Assembly (NCBI GenBank): GCA_963837395.1
Contig: CAWINI010000004.1
Span: 558,001 to 622,000 of the forward strand
DNA: 64,000 nt
Source of the DNA: CAVZQN01 sp963837395
GTDB taxonomy: Bacteria > Acidobacteriota > HRBIN11 > JAKEFK01
Direction of reading: 5' to 3'
Made by a program: the position numbers and the translations under genes. Shown here one piece after another: positions 1-7,751 of this stretch. The notes beneath the pieces were generated by a model. The model was not told where the DNA came from. It ran no database searches and saw only the letters and a list, made by a program, of their open reading frames with translations. Position 1 is the first letter of the stretch, and every line of letters starts with the position of its first letter.

Positions 1-570
1 TTACTCAAACCCTCAAATCTGCTTCTCTTAGATGAACCCACGAATCATTTAGATATGCAATCAAAAGAAATTTTGCTTCGGGCTTTGCAGGAATATGAAG
101 GGGCGATCCTTTTCATTTCTCATGACCGCTATTTTATGGATCAGCTTTCTGAAAAAGTTTTAGAATTAAAAGACGGTAAACTTACCGAATATCTAGGAAC
201 TTATTCAGAGTATCTGGCAAAAGTAACTTCCAATGAAGAATTGCAAGAGGTTGAGACTCCAGCAACCGAAGTTGTATCAACTCACAAAACAAAAGATCAG
301 AAGAAGCAGGAAGCCTTGAATCGGCAAGAACAAGCACGATGGAAAAAAGAATTTTTACAACCGATTAAAGAGTTGGAAGAAAAAATTGGAAAACACGAAG
401 TGAGATTGAAAGAACTTGAACAAATTCTTGCTGATGAAAAGACCTATCAAGATAAGAATAGGTATTTTGATTTAATCGATGAATATCAAAAGCTCAAGTC
501 GACCATTCAAGAGTCCTACATTAACTGGGAACACCTTCAAACTAGATTGAATCAATCTAAGCCACAATAA
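1..570 (+). CDS. ABC-F family ATPase, C-terminal part (cut by window start)
   Basis: The reading frame is open from base 1. It begins inside a second nucleotide-binding domain with a Walker B and D-loop of the form LLLLDEPTNHLD, followed by the ISHDRYFMD switch-histidine motif. These are hallmarks of soluble ABC-F proteins (Uup/EttA type), which act on ribosomes rather than in membrane transport. The last 90 residues are charged and probably coiled coil, as in the Uup C-terminal extension. No membrane segments are seen. The N-terminal half lies outside the window, so the subfamily cannot be decided. Confidence 0.9.
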   Translation, partial: LLKPSNLLLLDEPTNHLDMQSKEILLRALQEYEGAILFISHDRYFMDQLSEKVLELKDGKLTEYLGTYSEYLAKVTSNEELQEVETPATEVVSTHKTKDQKKQEALNRQEQARWKKEFLQPIKELEEKIGKHEVRLKELEQILADEKTYQDKNRYFDLIDEYQKLKSTIQESYINWEHLQTRLNQSKPQ

Positions 571-581
571 AATCGTCCTTC

Positions 582-605
582 GTCTCAGTCCGAGACATGA
601 TTTTT
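582..605 (+). terminator. Possible Rho-independent terminator after the ABC-F gene
   Basis: A short perfect stem (GTCTC / GAGAC with a 5-base loop) lies 12 bases after the stop codon of the ABC-F gene. Five T residues follow it, after a 4-base gap. The stem is short, so the call is tentative. Confidence 0.35.
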
Positions 606-659
606 GCCAATTTTGCAGCGCCCTGCCCTAAGTTATTGAAAACAAAGCAATGGTAATCA

Positions 660-674
660 TGGCACTGCATTTGC
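660..674 (+). promoter_or_regulatory. Candidate sigma-54 (-24/-12) promoter before the LysM gene
   Basis: TGGCACTGCATTTGC matches the sigma-54 consensus TGGCAC-N5-TTGC, with the required 10 bases between the GG and GC doublets. The predicted start site is near 686, directly ahead of the LysM gene. No enhancer-binding protein gene lies nearby. A second site of the same form occurs at 21142. Confidence 0.45.
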
Positions 675-696
675 GAAAGGGTTTATACGGCAGGAT

Positions 697-1071
697 GTGA
701 TGATGAGGGTTGGGATGGATCGAAAAATTGTTTTTCCGGATTTGGCGCTCGTTAGAGATGACGTAATACATGTTGTGCAACCGGGCGAAACATTGAAAAC
801 GATTGCTAAAAGTTATGGTGTTAAAGCGAATGAAATTTATGAAGCGAATTTAGGATTGATTCATCTTGGACGTTTCTGTGCAGGACGAAGAATTTTGATT
901 CCAGATCCTGCTTCAAAGTTGTGCATTGTGTCTGAAAGAGATGTTACGGCTTTTGAATTGCAATATCGCGCGAAAGCGAATGTTTTGCAGCGTGCAAAGG
1001 AATATTGGGAAGGCGTATTAAAACAGGCCTTTGAATTGGAGAGTGTAGCAATAAGTGGTAGTAGGTCATGA
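697..1071 (+). CDS. Small LysM-domain protein
   Basis: A 124-residue protein. Residues about 24-71 form a LysM module (VVQPGETLKTIAKSYGV ... RRILIPDP), a fold that binds N-acetylglucosamine polymers such as peptidoglycan. No clear signal peptide is visible, and the C-terminal 50 residues are helical and unassigned. The start is uncertain: GTG 697, ATG 700 or ATG 715 are all possible, and the last has AGGG five bases upstream. It lies behind a candidate sigma-54 promoter. The stop overlaps a doubtful downstream frame (1068-1262) that runs into a hairpin repeat. Confidence 0.7.
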   Translation: MMMRVGMDRKIVFPDLALVRDDVIHVVQPGETLKTIAKSYGVKANEIYEANLGLIHLGRFCAGRRILIPDPASKLCIVSERDVTAFELQYRAKANVLQRAKEYWEGVLKQAFELESVAISGSRS

Positions 1072-1150
1072 GAGAGATGCCCTACGTTTGGACCCGAGAG
1101 GAATTGCAAATTTTGTCGAGACTCTGCGCAGGAATTGTCCTGCGGGAATT

Positions 1151-1191
1151 CGGAGGTGGGCTCTCTACCTGGGATGGGAGTCCCGCCTCCT
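1151..1191. repeat. G/C-rich hairpin repeat (GGAGG...CCTCC)
   Basis: GGAGGTGGG and TCCCGCCTCC form an imperfect inverted repeat between the LysM gene and the insertion sequence. It resembles the hairpins at 12342 and 32884. The surrounding spacer from 1072 to 1314 otherwise holds only a doubtful 64-codon frame and another weak G/C-rich hairpin near 1271-1299. Confidence 0.4.
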
Positions 1192-1314
1192 GTTTATCGA
1201 TCATAAAACCAGAAAGCGTATCAGGCAGTAATTATTGGACTTTTCCTTACCAAACACGTTAAGCCTGACGGGGTGGGTTCCGCAACGGGACCTGCCCCCA
1301 TTTATTACCCCTAT

Positions 1315-1373
1315 TGAGACATTTAAAAACCTAACCCGATGTGTAGATTGTTGAGACATTAAAAATCTAACCC
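1315..1373. repeat. IS left end: two direct 22-23 bp transposase-binding-like repeats
   Basis: Copies at 1315-1337 and 1352-1373 share TGAGACATT...CTAACCC, separated by 14 bases. The transposase stop codon lies inside the inner copy, so the gene runs right up to the end of the element. Confidence 0.75.
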
Positions 1374-2681
1374 TTTTGGGGTGGGGTGCGGGGAGGGGCA
1401 TCCCCTCCCGGCCCTAGCCCTAAGTTCTTATGAGTTACTGTATCTGAGCGAAGGTTGTCTTTTAAACGAGCCGCGCGCACTTTTTGATTCATAGGATCTA
1501 TATTATTAGTAATTCTTAGTTGGCTGACGGTTGCTTTTTGTTTGGGATTTAAAGGTAAAGAAGAGATTTGAGCGATCCGAAGCTCGATTTGATTTGAAAG
1601 TTCAAAAGGATCCAGATTTGCGCGAAGTGTTACAAGTTGTGAAATTTGATCTTTCTTGCCACTGCCAGAGGCAATCAGCCGGTCAAGCGGTGTTTGGGGC
1701 TGATCGTAAATTCTTTTCAGCTTTGAACCAATTCGAATTTTTTTCTTTAGTTTCATGGATGGAGTAAACAAGTTCATCAACCATCGTAGTTCGTTGCTGT
1801 AGAGTTGATTCATTGCGTTGATTGCCTCTAGGCTATCGTAACGGCGCCACCCAAACACTTTCCGAACGTGCGTCCAGTTCTTTTGTTCGATGTGTGCATT
1901 ATCGTCTTTTTTGTAAGGACGCCCACGTGTGAATTGAATTTGATTGTTTTGACAGTAACGGAATAAATGATCATTAATAAACTCTGATCCATTATCAGAA
2001 TCAATTCCTTTCAGCCGAAAAGGTAACGTTTTTTGAATATTCTCGAGGGCGGATACCACATTGCGTTCCGACTTTCCCAGTACTGGGCGTGTTTCGACCC
2101 AGGTCGTCAGAATATCAGTTTGATTTAAAGAATAGATGAATTCGCCAGTGGCTGAATTTCCAGAATGAGAGACCAAATCAATTTCGGTAAATCCAGCAAC
2201 CGATACATTCCAGTGATCCGTCTTAATTGGAATATGGTGTTTGAGCAAACTTCCAGGTTTGGTTCTTCCATAAATTGATTTTCTCACTTTCCTTTTCTGC
2301 GATTGAAGTCTTCTGTCCATCTGGCGAGCATTAATTTGCAACAAATCTTTTTCAACCTCAGCATTTAGCTGAAAACGTTTTCGAATCCATGGCAGCCATA
2401 GTGGAAGAGCTGCCTTCAGCCGTACAGAACATAAATATCCGGCTGCCATCCAGACTGAAATCAAAATCCGGATCACGCCAGAGTCGTAGTGAGGCTTCCT
2501 GGCTTTCCGTTTTCGTTGCACTTTCTCTGCCCGGCCCATTCAACTTAGCAATTGCGTACTTCCGGTTATAATTGCAAACTCTGCAAAATTCATCCAGGAT
2601 CCGATTCTTTTCTGCCATATCGGCTTTCCGATATCGATAATAAATGGCCTTGAAGTATTCTCTGCGCGAATTCTTACCCAT
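1367..2681 (-). pseudogene. DDE integrase-core transposase, frameshifted
   Basis: The N-terminal part (from 2681, MGKNSRREYFKAIY) ends in frame with KLNGPGR. The remainder, starting at GRAEKVQRKRKARKPH near 2538, lies one base out of phase. The second frame holds the catalytic core: Asp in TEIDLVSHSG, Asp in GIDSDNGSEF and Glu in NAHIEQKNW, i.e. an rve-type DDE triad. The shift falls near GGGCCGGGC at about 2530-2540. Joined, the protein would be about 435 residues. The shift is +1, unlike the -1 slippage of IS3-type elements, so mutation or a sequence error is more likely than programmed frameshifting. Confidence 0.8.
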
Positions 2682-2705
2682 AGCATCGACCTCTCTTGCT
2701 TCTAT

Positions 2706-2763
2706 GGGTTAGATTCTCATATGTCTCAACGATCCCCCTTAGGGTTAGATTTTTGATGGCTCA
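2706..2763. repeat. IS right end: two inverted copies of the terminal repeat
   Basis: Copies at 2706-2728 and 2742-2763 read GGGTTAGATT...GTCTCA or GGCTCA, the reverse complement of the left-end repeat. Inner and outer copies differ at several positions. Confidence 0.75.
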
Positions 2764-2830
2764 ATACGTTACCTTGATAGTCACCATCAAAATCGTTATA
2801 ATTCCTTTTCTTCTTGAGAGGTAAATCTCC

Positions 2831-3169
2831 GTGTTATTGACCATTTTAGTCGTAGTTCATGTCGTAGTTGCGATCTTTTTAATCGCTGTGGTTTTGCTTC
2901 AAACAGGCAAAGCCGGAAACATTGCTGATGTTTTTGGTGGTGGTGGATCCATGGCTGCTTTTGGAGCGAGAGGAGCGGCTACAGTTTTATCACGTGTAAC
3001 CTGGGTTGCAGCTTTTTTATTTTTGATTACCTCTTTAACTTTATCGATCATAAAAACTGGCACTTCTTCGATTATGCGAGGCCGTCAAAATACCCCTGCT
3101 CAACAACAGCAGCAGACTGCGCCTCCACAACAAAAACCGCCAGCACAACAGTCTCCGCAAAGTCGGTAA
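2831..3169 (+). CDS. secG: Preprotein translocase subunit SecG
   Basis: A 112-residue membrane protein with two hydrophobic segments (about 1-22 and 50-72). These flank the conserved loop LLQTGKAGNIADVFGGG, diagnostic for SecG, the accessory subunit of the SecYEG channel. The C-terminal tail is a Gln/Pro-rich low-complexity stretch, common in SecG. It starts with GTG behind GAGAGG. Its promoter region is squeezed between the insertion sequence end at 2763 and the start, so IS insertion may affect its expression. Confidence 0.92.
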   Translation: MLLTILVVVHVVVAIFLIAVVLLQTGKAGNIADVFGGGGSMAAFGARGAATVLSRVTWVAAFLFLITSLTLSIIKTGTSSIMRGRQNTPAQQQQQTAPPQQKPPAQQSPQSR

Positions 3170-3218
3170 TGTTCAACCGCAAGATCGCGGTTATCCACAA
3201 ATCAATTACTGGCAATCG

Positions 3219-4172
3219 ATGATTGAATTCTCCGATATTCAGCAAGCAGCAAAGAGAATCGAAGGCATCGCACATAAAACGCCGGTTCTACATTCACGCC
3301 AATTTGACGAACGTGCCGAATGTACGGTCTTTTTTAAAGCTGAAAATTTACAATGTGGTGGAGCTTTCAAATTTCGTGGAGCTTGCAACAAAATCAAAGC
3401 CGAGCTGGAGAAAGGGCCGGTAAAATCAGTTGCTGCATTTTCATCGGGCAATCATGCGCAGGCAGTTGCATTGAATGCGATGCTATTGAAAATTCCTGCG
3501 GTAATTGTGATGCCTCACGATGCACCTCAAGCAAAAATTGAAGCGACTCGCGGATACGGTGCTGAAGTTGTTTTGTATGATCGATACAAAGAAGATCGCG
3601 AAAAAATCGGACGTCAAATCGCAAAAGAGCGCAACGCACTTTTGATTCCACCCTTCGATGATCCGCTCATCATGGCAGGGCAAGGTACTGCGGCCTTAGA
3701 GTTGTTGGAAGAAGTACCAGATCTCGATTTTCTTTTGACTCCCATGAGCGGTGGAGGCTTGATGGCAGGCTCAGCAATAGCTGCAAAACATTTGCGGCCC
3801 AAAATAAGTCTTATGGGAGTGGAGCCTGAAAAAGGGAATGATACGTATCTTTCTTTTCAGCGCGGCTCTCGTGTGACGATTGAAGTTCCAAAAACAATTG
3901 CTGATGGACTGCAAACCCCGTCTCCCGGAGAATTAACTTTTCCGATCAATCATGAACTCGTTGAAAAGATACTTTTGGTAAGTGATTCTGAGCTTGTGAA
4001 AACCATGATTTTCATCCTGGAACGGATGAAAGTATTGGTTGAACCTTCGGGAGTTGCAGCCGCTGCTGCGGTGCTGACCAAAAAATCAGATTTTCAGAAC
4101 GGACGTGTTGGTGTTATCTTAAGCGGCGGTAATATTGACCTGAATTCACTGGCAATTTATCTTAATGACTGA
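3219..4172 (+). CDS. PLP-dependent threonine/serine ammonia-lyase family protein
   Basis: 317 residues with the fold-type II PLP signature. The PLP lysine is Lys51 in GGAFKFRGA, an FSSGNHAQAVA substrate loop follows, and MSGGGLMAG at about residue 184 binds the phosphate. Length fits catabolic threonine dehydratase or serine racemase/hydroxyaspartate dehydratase without the ACT regulatory domain of biosynthetic IlvA. Such enzymes deaminate L-threonine or L-serine to 2-oxo acids and may also racemise serine. The stop overlaps the next start (TGATG), so the two genes are probably co-translated. Confidence 0.88.
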   Translation: MIEFSDIQQAAKRIEGIAHKTPVLHSRQFDERAECTVFFKAENLQCGGAFKFRGACNKIKAELEKGPVKSVAAFSSGNHAQAVALNAMLLKIPAVIVMPHDAPQAKIEATRGYGAEVVLYDRYKEDREKIGRQIAKERNALLIPPFDDPLIMAGQGTAALELLEEVPDLDFLLTPMSGGGLMAGSAIAAKHLRPKISLMGVEPEKGNDTYLSFQRGSRVTIEVPKTIADGLQTPSPGELTFPINHELVEKILLVSDSELVKTMIFILERMKVLVEPSGVAAAAAVLTKKSDFQNGRVGVILSGGNIDLNSLAIYLND

Positions 4173-4807
4173 TGGAATCAGAAGAAACAGCTGGAAAATA
4201 CGAAATCACCTGTTACACATGTAAAGCGCGTTTTGATGCGCTGGATTCTGTTTGGTGTAATTGTCTGGTTGGTGAGCGCTCGCTGGTTTGTCCAAGCTGT
4301 TTGAATTGTTTCTGCAAAGCGAACACAGCTTACAAAGAAAGATTTTGGGCTTTTGCACCGCAAGAATTGTGGGATCGCAAGTTAGATGAACATCGCCGCG
4401 ATTTTGATAAGCCGAATCCAAATCCAGAAAAAGTAACTCGTCCGCTTGTACTTGTTGTGGATGATGAAAAAGAAATCCAGAAAGTCGCGATCCGTGATAT
4501 TGAAGGACTTGGTTACGGATGTATTCTTGCGAAGGATGGTGTTGAAGGATTTGAGATGGCAAAGAAATATAAGCCCGATCTTGTTCTTTCAGATGCTTTA
4601 ATGCCCAAAATGGACGGACGGGAAATGTGCCGGAAAATTAAGAGTGATCCGGAAACATCAAAAATCAAAGTTGTAATCATGACTTCGCTTTATACCCAAT
4701 CGAAATTTAAGTCAGAAGCTTACCGCGATTTTCGCGTAGACGATTACTTGAGCAAACCTCTGGACTTCAATCAACTCCGCACAATTCTACAAAAACATTT
4801 AGGCTAG
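4172..4807 (+). CDS. Response regulator with Cys-rich (zinc-binding-like) N-terminus
   Basis: 211 residues. The first 50 contain eight cysteines (14, 17, 29, 31, 40, 43, 46, 48) in CX2C/CXC pairs, enough for two zinc sites. A CheY-like receiver domain spans about 91-211, with acidic pocket Asp97/Asp98, phosphoacceptor Asp141 (LVLSDALMPKMDG), Thr171 and Lys195 (YLSKPL). There is no DNA-binding or enzymatic output domain, so the Cys-rich module may be the interaction or sensing part. It overlaps the upstream lyase by one base and faces the diguanylate cyclase gene 23 bases away. Confidence 0.8.
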   Translation: MESEETAGKYEITCYTCKARFDALDSVWCNCLVGERSLVCPSCLNCFCKANTAYKERFWAFAPQELWDRKLDEHRRDFDKPNPNPEKVTRPLVLVVDDEKEIQKVAIRDIEGLGYGCILAKDGVEGFEMAKKYKPDLVLSDALMPKMDGREMCRKIKSDPETSKIKVVIMTSLYTQSKFKSEAYRDFRVDDYLSKPLDFNQLRTILQKHLG

Positions 4808-4830
4808 AATTTCACCACAAAGGCACAAAG

Positions 4831-6459
4831 CTAAGCGGCGCAAACGCGTGCACGCCCTTCAGCTTTTGCAACATACAAAGCTTTGTCTGCTGCTTCGATC
4901 CATTGTCCCAGTGTCATATTGCGATTGAGCATCGCAATGCCTGCACTGAAAGTCACATAAAATGATTTGCCATTCGGCGCACGATGTTCAAAATGCGAGA
5001 ATTCTTCAAGCAACCGATTCATCAAACGAACAGCTTCAGCTTTTTTGAGTTCATCAATTAATACGGCGAATTCTTCACCACCATATCTCCCGATTGTATC
5101 GGTTTGACGAAGCCGTCTTCTTAAAAGAGATGCAAGCCCTGCAAGAACGCGATCACCAACAGTATGGCCGTAAGTATCGTTTACTTGTTTGAAGTGATCG
5201 AGATCAATTAGAACCAGAACTGTATTGCGATGTCCTTTGCGAGTTTTTTGCCCCACTACAGCACGCGCGCGTTCTAAAAATGCTGAATGCGTCAGCAATT
5301 TCGTAAGTCCATCACGATCCATCAGGCTTTTTAGAAAACGGGATCGTTCGATTCGTGCGGCAACAGTCGATAACAACAAACCGGGCGCAACTGGTTTCAC
5401 TAAATGATCATCACCGCCTGCACGCACCGTTTCGATTCGATCTTTCATCTGCCCTTGCATACTCAAAAACAAAACTGGCAGAGTTGTGTATTGTTCGTGT
5501 TGACGAATATATCGTACGAGATCGATTCCAGTTATTTCCGGAAGGACAATATCCATAATCACAAGATCAGGCCGGAACGAAAGCAAGTCTGCCTCAAATT
5601 GATTCGGATCACCGCAAACGCGAACTTCGTAGCCTGCAGTTTTAAGAACCGCGCGCAAAAATGCGGCTTGATCTTCATCGTCTTCAACCGATAAGATTCG
5701 CGGCGGATCATAACGCTCTCGAAGTAATAAATATCGCAGTCGCTGAGTTAAGACTTCCCAATCCAGCGGTTTTTCGAAAAATCCATCCGAGCCGCAGCTC
5801 AGCGATTCCACTTTGTCATGAAATCGGGAAAGAGTACTGATCATCAGAATTGCGGGCGCATCGCCCCCTGGCAGATTTCGAATCAGCTCAACCAATTCAT
5901 AACCAGAATCTTCACCCAATAAAACATCCACAACCATTCCATCGGGCATCAATTCGTCAATTGCCTGCAATGCATCAACTTTGTTGTTTGCGGTACGAAC
6001 AATCATGCCTTCGTCTTGCAACAAGCTGGTTAGAGATCGGCAGATGTCGGGATCATCATCTACGATTAAAATTTGAAACGGCTGGAGTGCTACCTGGGCA
6101 GGTTCGCTTTTTTTCTCAGCAGGTTGAAAGTTCAGCCTTCCTGATTCAAACGCATTTCGGAGTTCTTCAGCAGAATCACGCCAACGATTCAGCTGAGATA
6201 AAGTTGGCGCGATCCTATCTCTTAATAGATGATCGCATTCTTGCTCACACCACAATCCAATTTCGGTGACCTGATCGAAACCATATGTTTTCCCCGAGCC
6301 TCCAAGACCATGAAAAACCCGGCGCAAGTCACGTAATGCGTTTTCATCCGAAGGTTGGATTTCCAGAACATCCAATGAGCGATCAATGTTGGCCAGGCGT
6401 TCCGAAGAACCTCGAATGTATTGTTCTCTTAGTTCTTTAAGTGTCTCTTCCCAGGTCAT
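4831..6459 (-). CDS. Hybrid diguanylate cyclase: HPt-REC-REC-GGDEF
   Basis: 542 residues with four domains. An HPt domain has phosphorylatable His50 (RRVFHGLGGSGKTYG). REC1 (about 128-245) has Asp178. REC2 (about 253-372) has Asp303. A GGDEF domain (about 378-542) has an intact GGEEF active site at 460-464 and an RxxD inhibitory I-site at 451-454, five residues before it. It should make cyclic di-GMP under phosphorelay control with product inhibition. It follows the single-domain receiver by four bases, so the two are probably one transcript. The histidine kinase that feeds it is not in the window. Confidence 0.92.
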   Translation of the reverse strand: MTWEETLKELREQYIRGSSERLANIDRSLDVLEIQPSDENALRDLRRVFHGLGGSGKTYGFDQVTEIGLWCEQECDHLLRDRIAPTLSQLNRWRDSAEELRNAFESGRLNFQPAEKKSEPAQVALQPFQILIVDDDPDICRSLTSLLQDEGMIVRTANNKVDALQAIDELMPDGMVVDVLLGEDSGYELVELIRNLPGGDAPAILMISTLSRFHDKVESLSCGSDGFFEKPLDWEVLTQRLRYLLLRERYDPPRILSVEDDEDQAAFLRAVLKTAGYEVRVCGDPNQFEADLLSFRPDLVIMDIVLPEITGIDLVRYIRQHEQYTTLPVLFLSMQGQMKDRIETVRAGGDDHLVKPVAPGLLLSTVAARIERSRFLKSLMDRDGLTKLLTHSAFLERARAVVGQKTRKGHRNTVLVLIDLDHFKQVNDTYGHTVGDRVLAGLASLLRRRLRQTDTIGRYGGEEFAVLIDELKKAEAVRLMNRLLEEFSHFEHRAPNGKSFYVTFSAGIAMLNRNMTLGQWIEAADKALYVAKAEGRARVCAA

Positions 6460-6463
6460 TCGA

Positions 6464-6832
6464 TCATCGGCCTTTAAGAACAGCCTCTACTTCTTCGGCT
6501 AGAGTGATTGGATCAAATGGTTTGTTTAAAACACCATCTGCTCCGATGCTCTTCAAATGATCGATTTCAGACTTAGCAGACCGCGCTGTCAGGAAAATGA
6601 TTGGAATTTCTGCCGTTGCCGGATTCTTGCGCAATTCAGCAAGTGCAGCCGGACCATCCATCCCAGGCATAAGTACATCCATCAAAATCACATCCGGTCT
6701 TTCCGTTGCTGCCATCTGAATACCTTGATCCCCTGTTTCTGCCTCAACTACATTCATCTTCCCGATTTGACCTAGTGCAAATCGAGCAATGTCCCTGATA
6801 TCTTCTTCATCATCGATAATCAAAATCTTCAT
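6464..6832 (-). CDS. Single-domain CheY-like response regulator
   Basis: A stand-alone receiver domain of 122 residues with acidic pocket Asp-Asp near the N-terminus, phospho-Asp in VILMDVLMPGMDG, Thr in FLTARSA and Lys in LNKPFDP. The ATG at 6832 is preferred over an upstream in-frame start at 6853, because GAGGAAG lies just before it. It probably shuttles phosphate to or from the HPt domain of the adjacent cyclase. Confidence 0.88.
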   Translation of the reverse strand: MKILIIDDEEDIRDIARFALGQIGKMNVVEAETGDQGIQMAATERPDVILMDVLMPGMDGPAALAELRKNPATAEIPIIFLTARSAKSEIDHLKSIGADGVLNKPFDPITLAEEVEAVLKGR

Positions 6833-6943
6833 TGGTAAAACTACTTCCTCCATCGATAGTTCTGGTAAACGATGAGTGTTCTCTCTGTCCCTTTGGTCAA
6901 CAATATTATAACGGTTTGTAGCGCTGTCGTCTCGCCGGCTCCT

Positions 6944-7723
6944 TTACATATTCTCTCGGATCTTAATGCCGCGTTTTTTCAATTCGCGGCGGACATTCGC
7001 TTTTATGTCTTCCCGCAAATGTGGTGCATGATGCATTTTCAGGAGGTCGGGTGGTGATAACGTTGGGATCATATCCATCACCATTGGAGCCGGGGTGCGT
7101 GGGTTCGTTAAGATCGCAGCGCGTATCGCTTCGTGACTCATCCATGGCCTGTTACCCGCAATCGCTAACAGATTTTGCATCGGGATCGCAGCATTGCGTG
7201 CCATGAAGGCCACTTCTTGTTCGGTGATCCTCACATTTCGCAATAGGAATTCATTGATCTTCGAATTATTTTCCTGCATAAGAACTCTTCGTTCCATTAA
7301 ATCCGCTTTTAATGCGAGCGCAACTCTTTCGGTAACAGATAAAGCTCGTATCTGATCGAAAAGTGAGCGTCCGACTTCTGCTGTTGCTGAAGCAATCGCA
7401 CCACCCTCTTCTTTATTCCAGGAATCATCAGGAAGTTCGGATGGAAGTTCCACTGCTTTTGTGGTTTTGGGTTGATGTGGTGGTGGATCAACCAGATGAA
7501 TGATAGTCGCTTCGCCAGAATACAGGATTCTGACCGGTTTTATCTTTCGTGATCGCGGACTTCCGGTCGCACGCGCTCGGAAGACAACATTTTTTGGAAC
7601 GCCATAAGGAGGAAGTTCAAAATACCCATTACGATCAGCTTCAGCAAAGAATGTTTCAAATTCCTCCGGAGATTCAAACTCCAAAACCAATTCCCCGGAA
7701 GACTCCCCCGGAAACATTTTCAT
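6944..7723 (-). CDS. Unknown protein with PilZ-like N-terminus and helical repeats
   Basis: 259 residues. The N-terminal 80 residues look like a small beta domain (GELVLEFESPEEFETFFAEA), reminiscent of PilZ-like modules, but the classical RxxxR and DxSxxG c-di-GMP ligands are not evident. A Pro/Lys-rich linker leads to about 130 helical residues with repeated patterns such as LLRNVRITEQEVAFMARN and AILTNPRTPAPMVMDMIPTL, suggesting HEAT-like repeats. It lies directly upstream of the receiver and cyclase genes on the same strand, so a cyclic-di-GMP output role is possible but not shown. Confidence 0.55.
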   Translation of the reverse strand: MKMFPGESSGELVLEFESPEEFETFFAEADRNGYFELPPYGVPKNVVFRARATGSPRSRKIKPVRILYSGEATIIHLVDPPPHQPKTTKAVELPSELPDDSWNKEEGGAIASATAEVGRSLFDQIRALSVTERVALALKADLMERRVLMQENNSKINEFLLRNVRITEQEVAFMARNAAIPMQNLLAIAGNRPWMSHEAIRAAILTNPRTPAPMVMDMIPTLSPPDLLKMHHAPHLREDIKANVRRELKKRGIKIRENM

Positions 7724-7751
7724 TTCTTAACCGCAAAAGCACAAAGTGCTA

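Larger units (their letters stand above)
1315..2763 (-). mobile_element. Insertion sequence with paired terminal repeats and integrase-type transposase
   Basis: The element is bounded by four copies of a 22-23 base repeat of the form TGAGACAT...AATCTAACCC. Two copies point inward at the left end (1315-1337, 1352-1373). Two inverted copies lie at the right end (2706-2728, 2742-2763). Between them is one transposase gene on the minus strand. No convincing target duplication is visible at the edges. It sits 67 bases before secG. The doubled end repeats probably bind transposase. The IS family was not determined. Confidence 0.8.

Noticed and set aside
1068..1262. 64-codon frame overlapping the LysM gene stop
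   Set aside because: It runs through a G/C-rich hairpin repeat and has no recognisable similarity. The ATGA overlap alone is not enough support.
2500..2560. Programmed frameshifting in the transposase
   Set aside because: The shift is +1 and no A6G/A7-type slippery site is present at GGGCCGGGC. Other one-base lesions in the window make mutation or error more likely.
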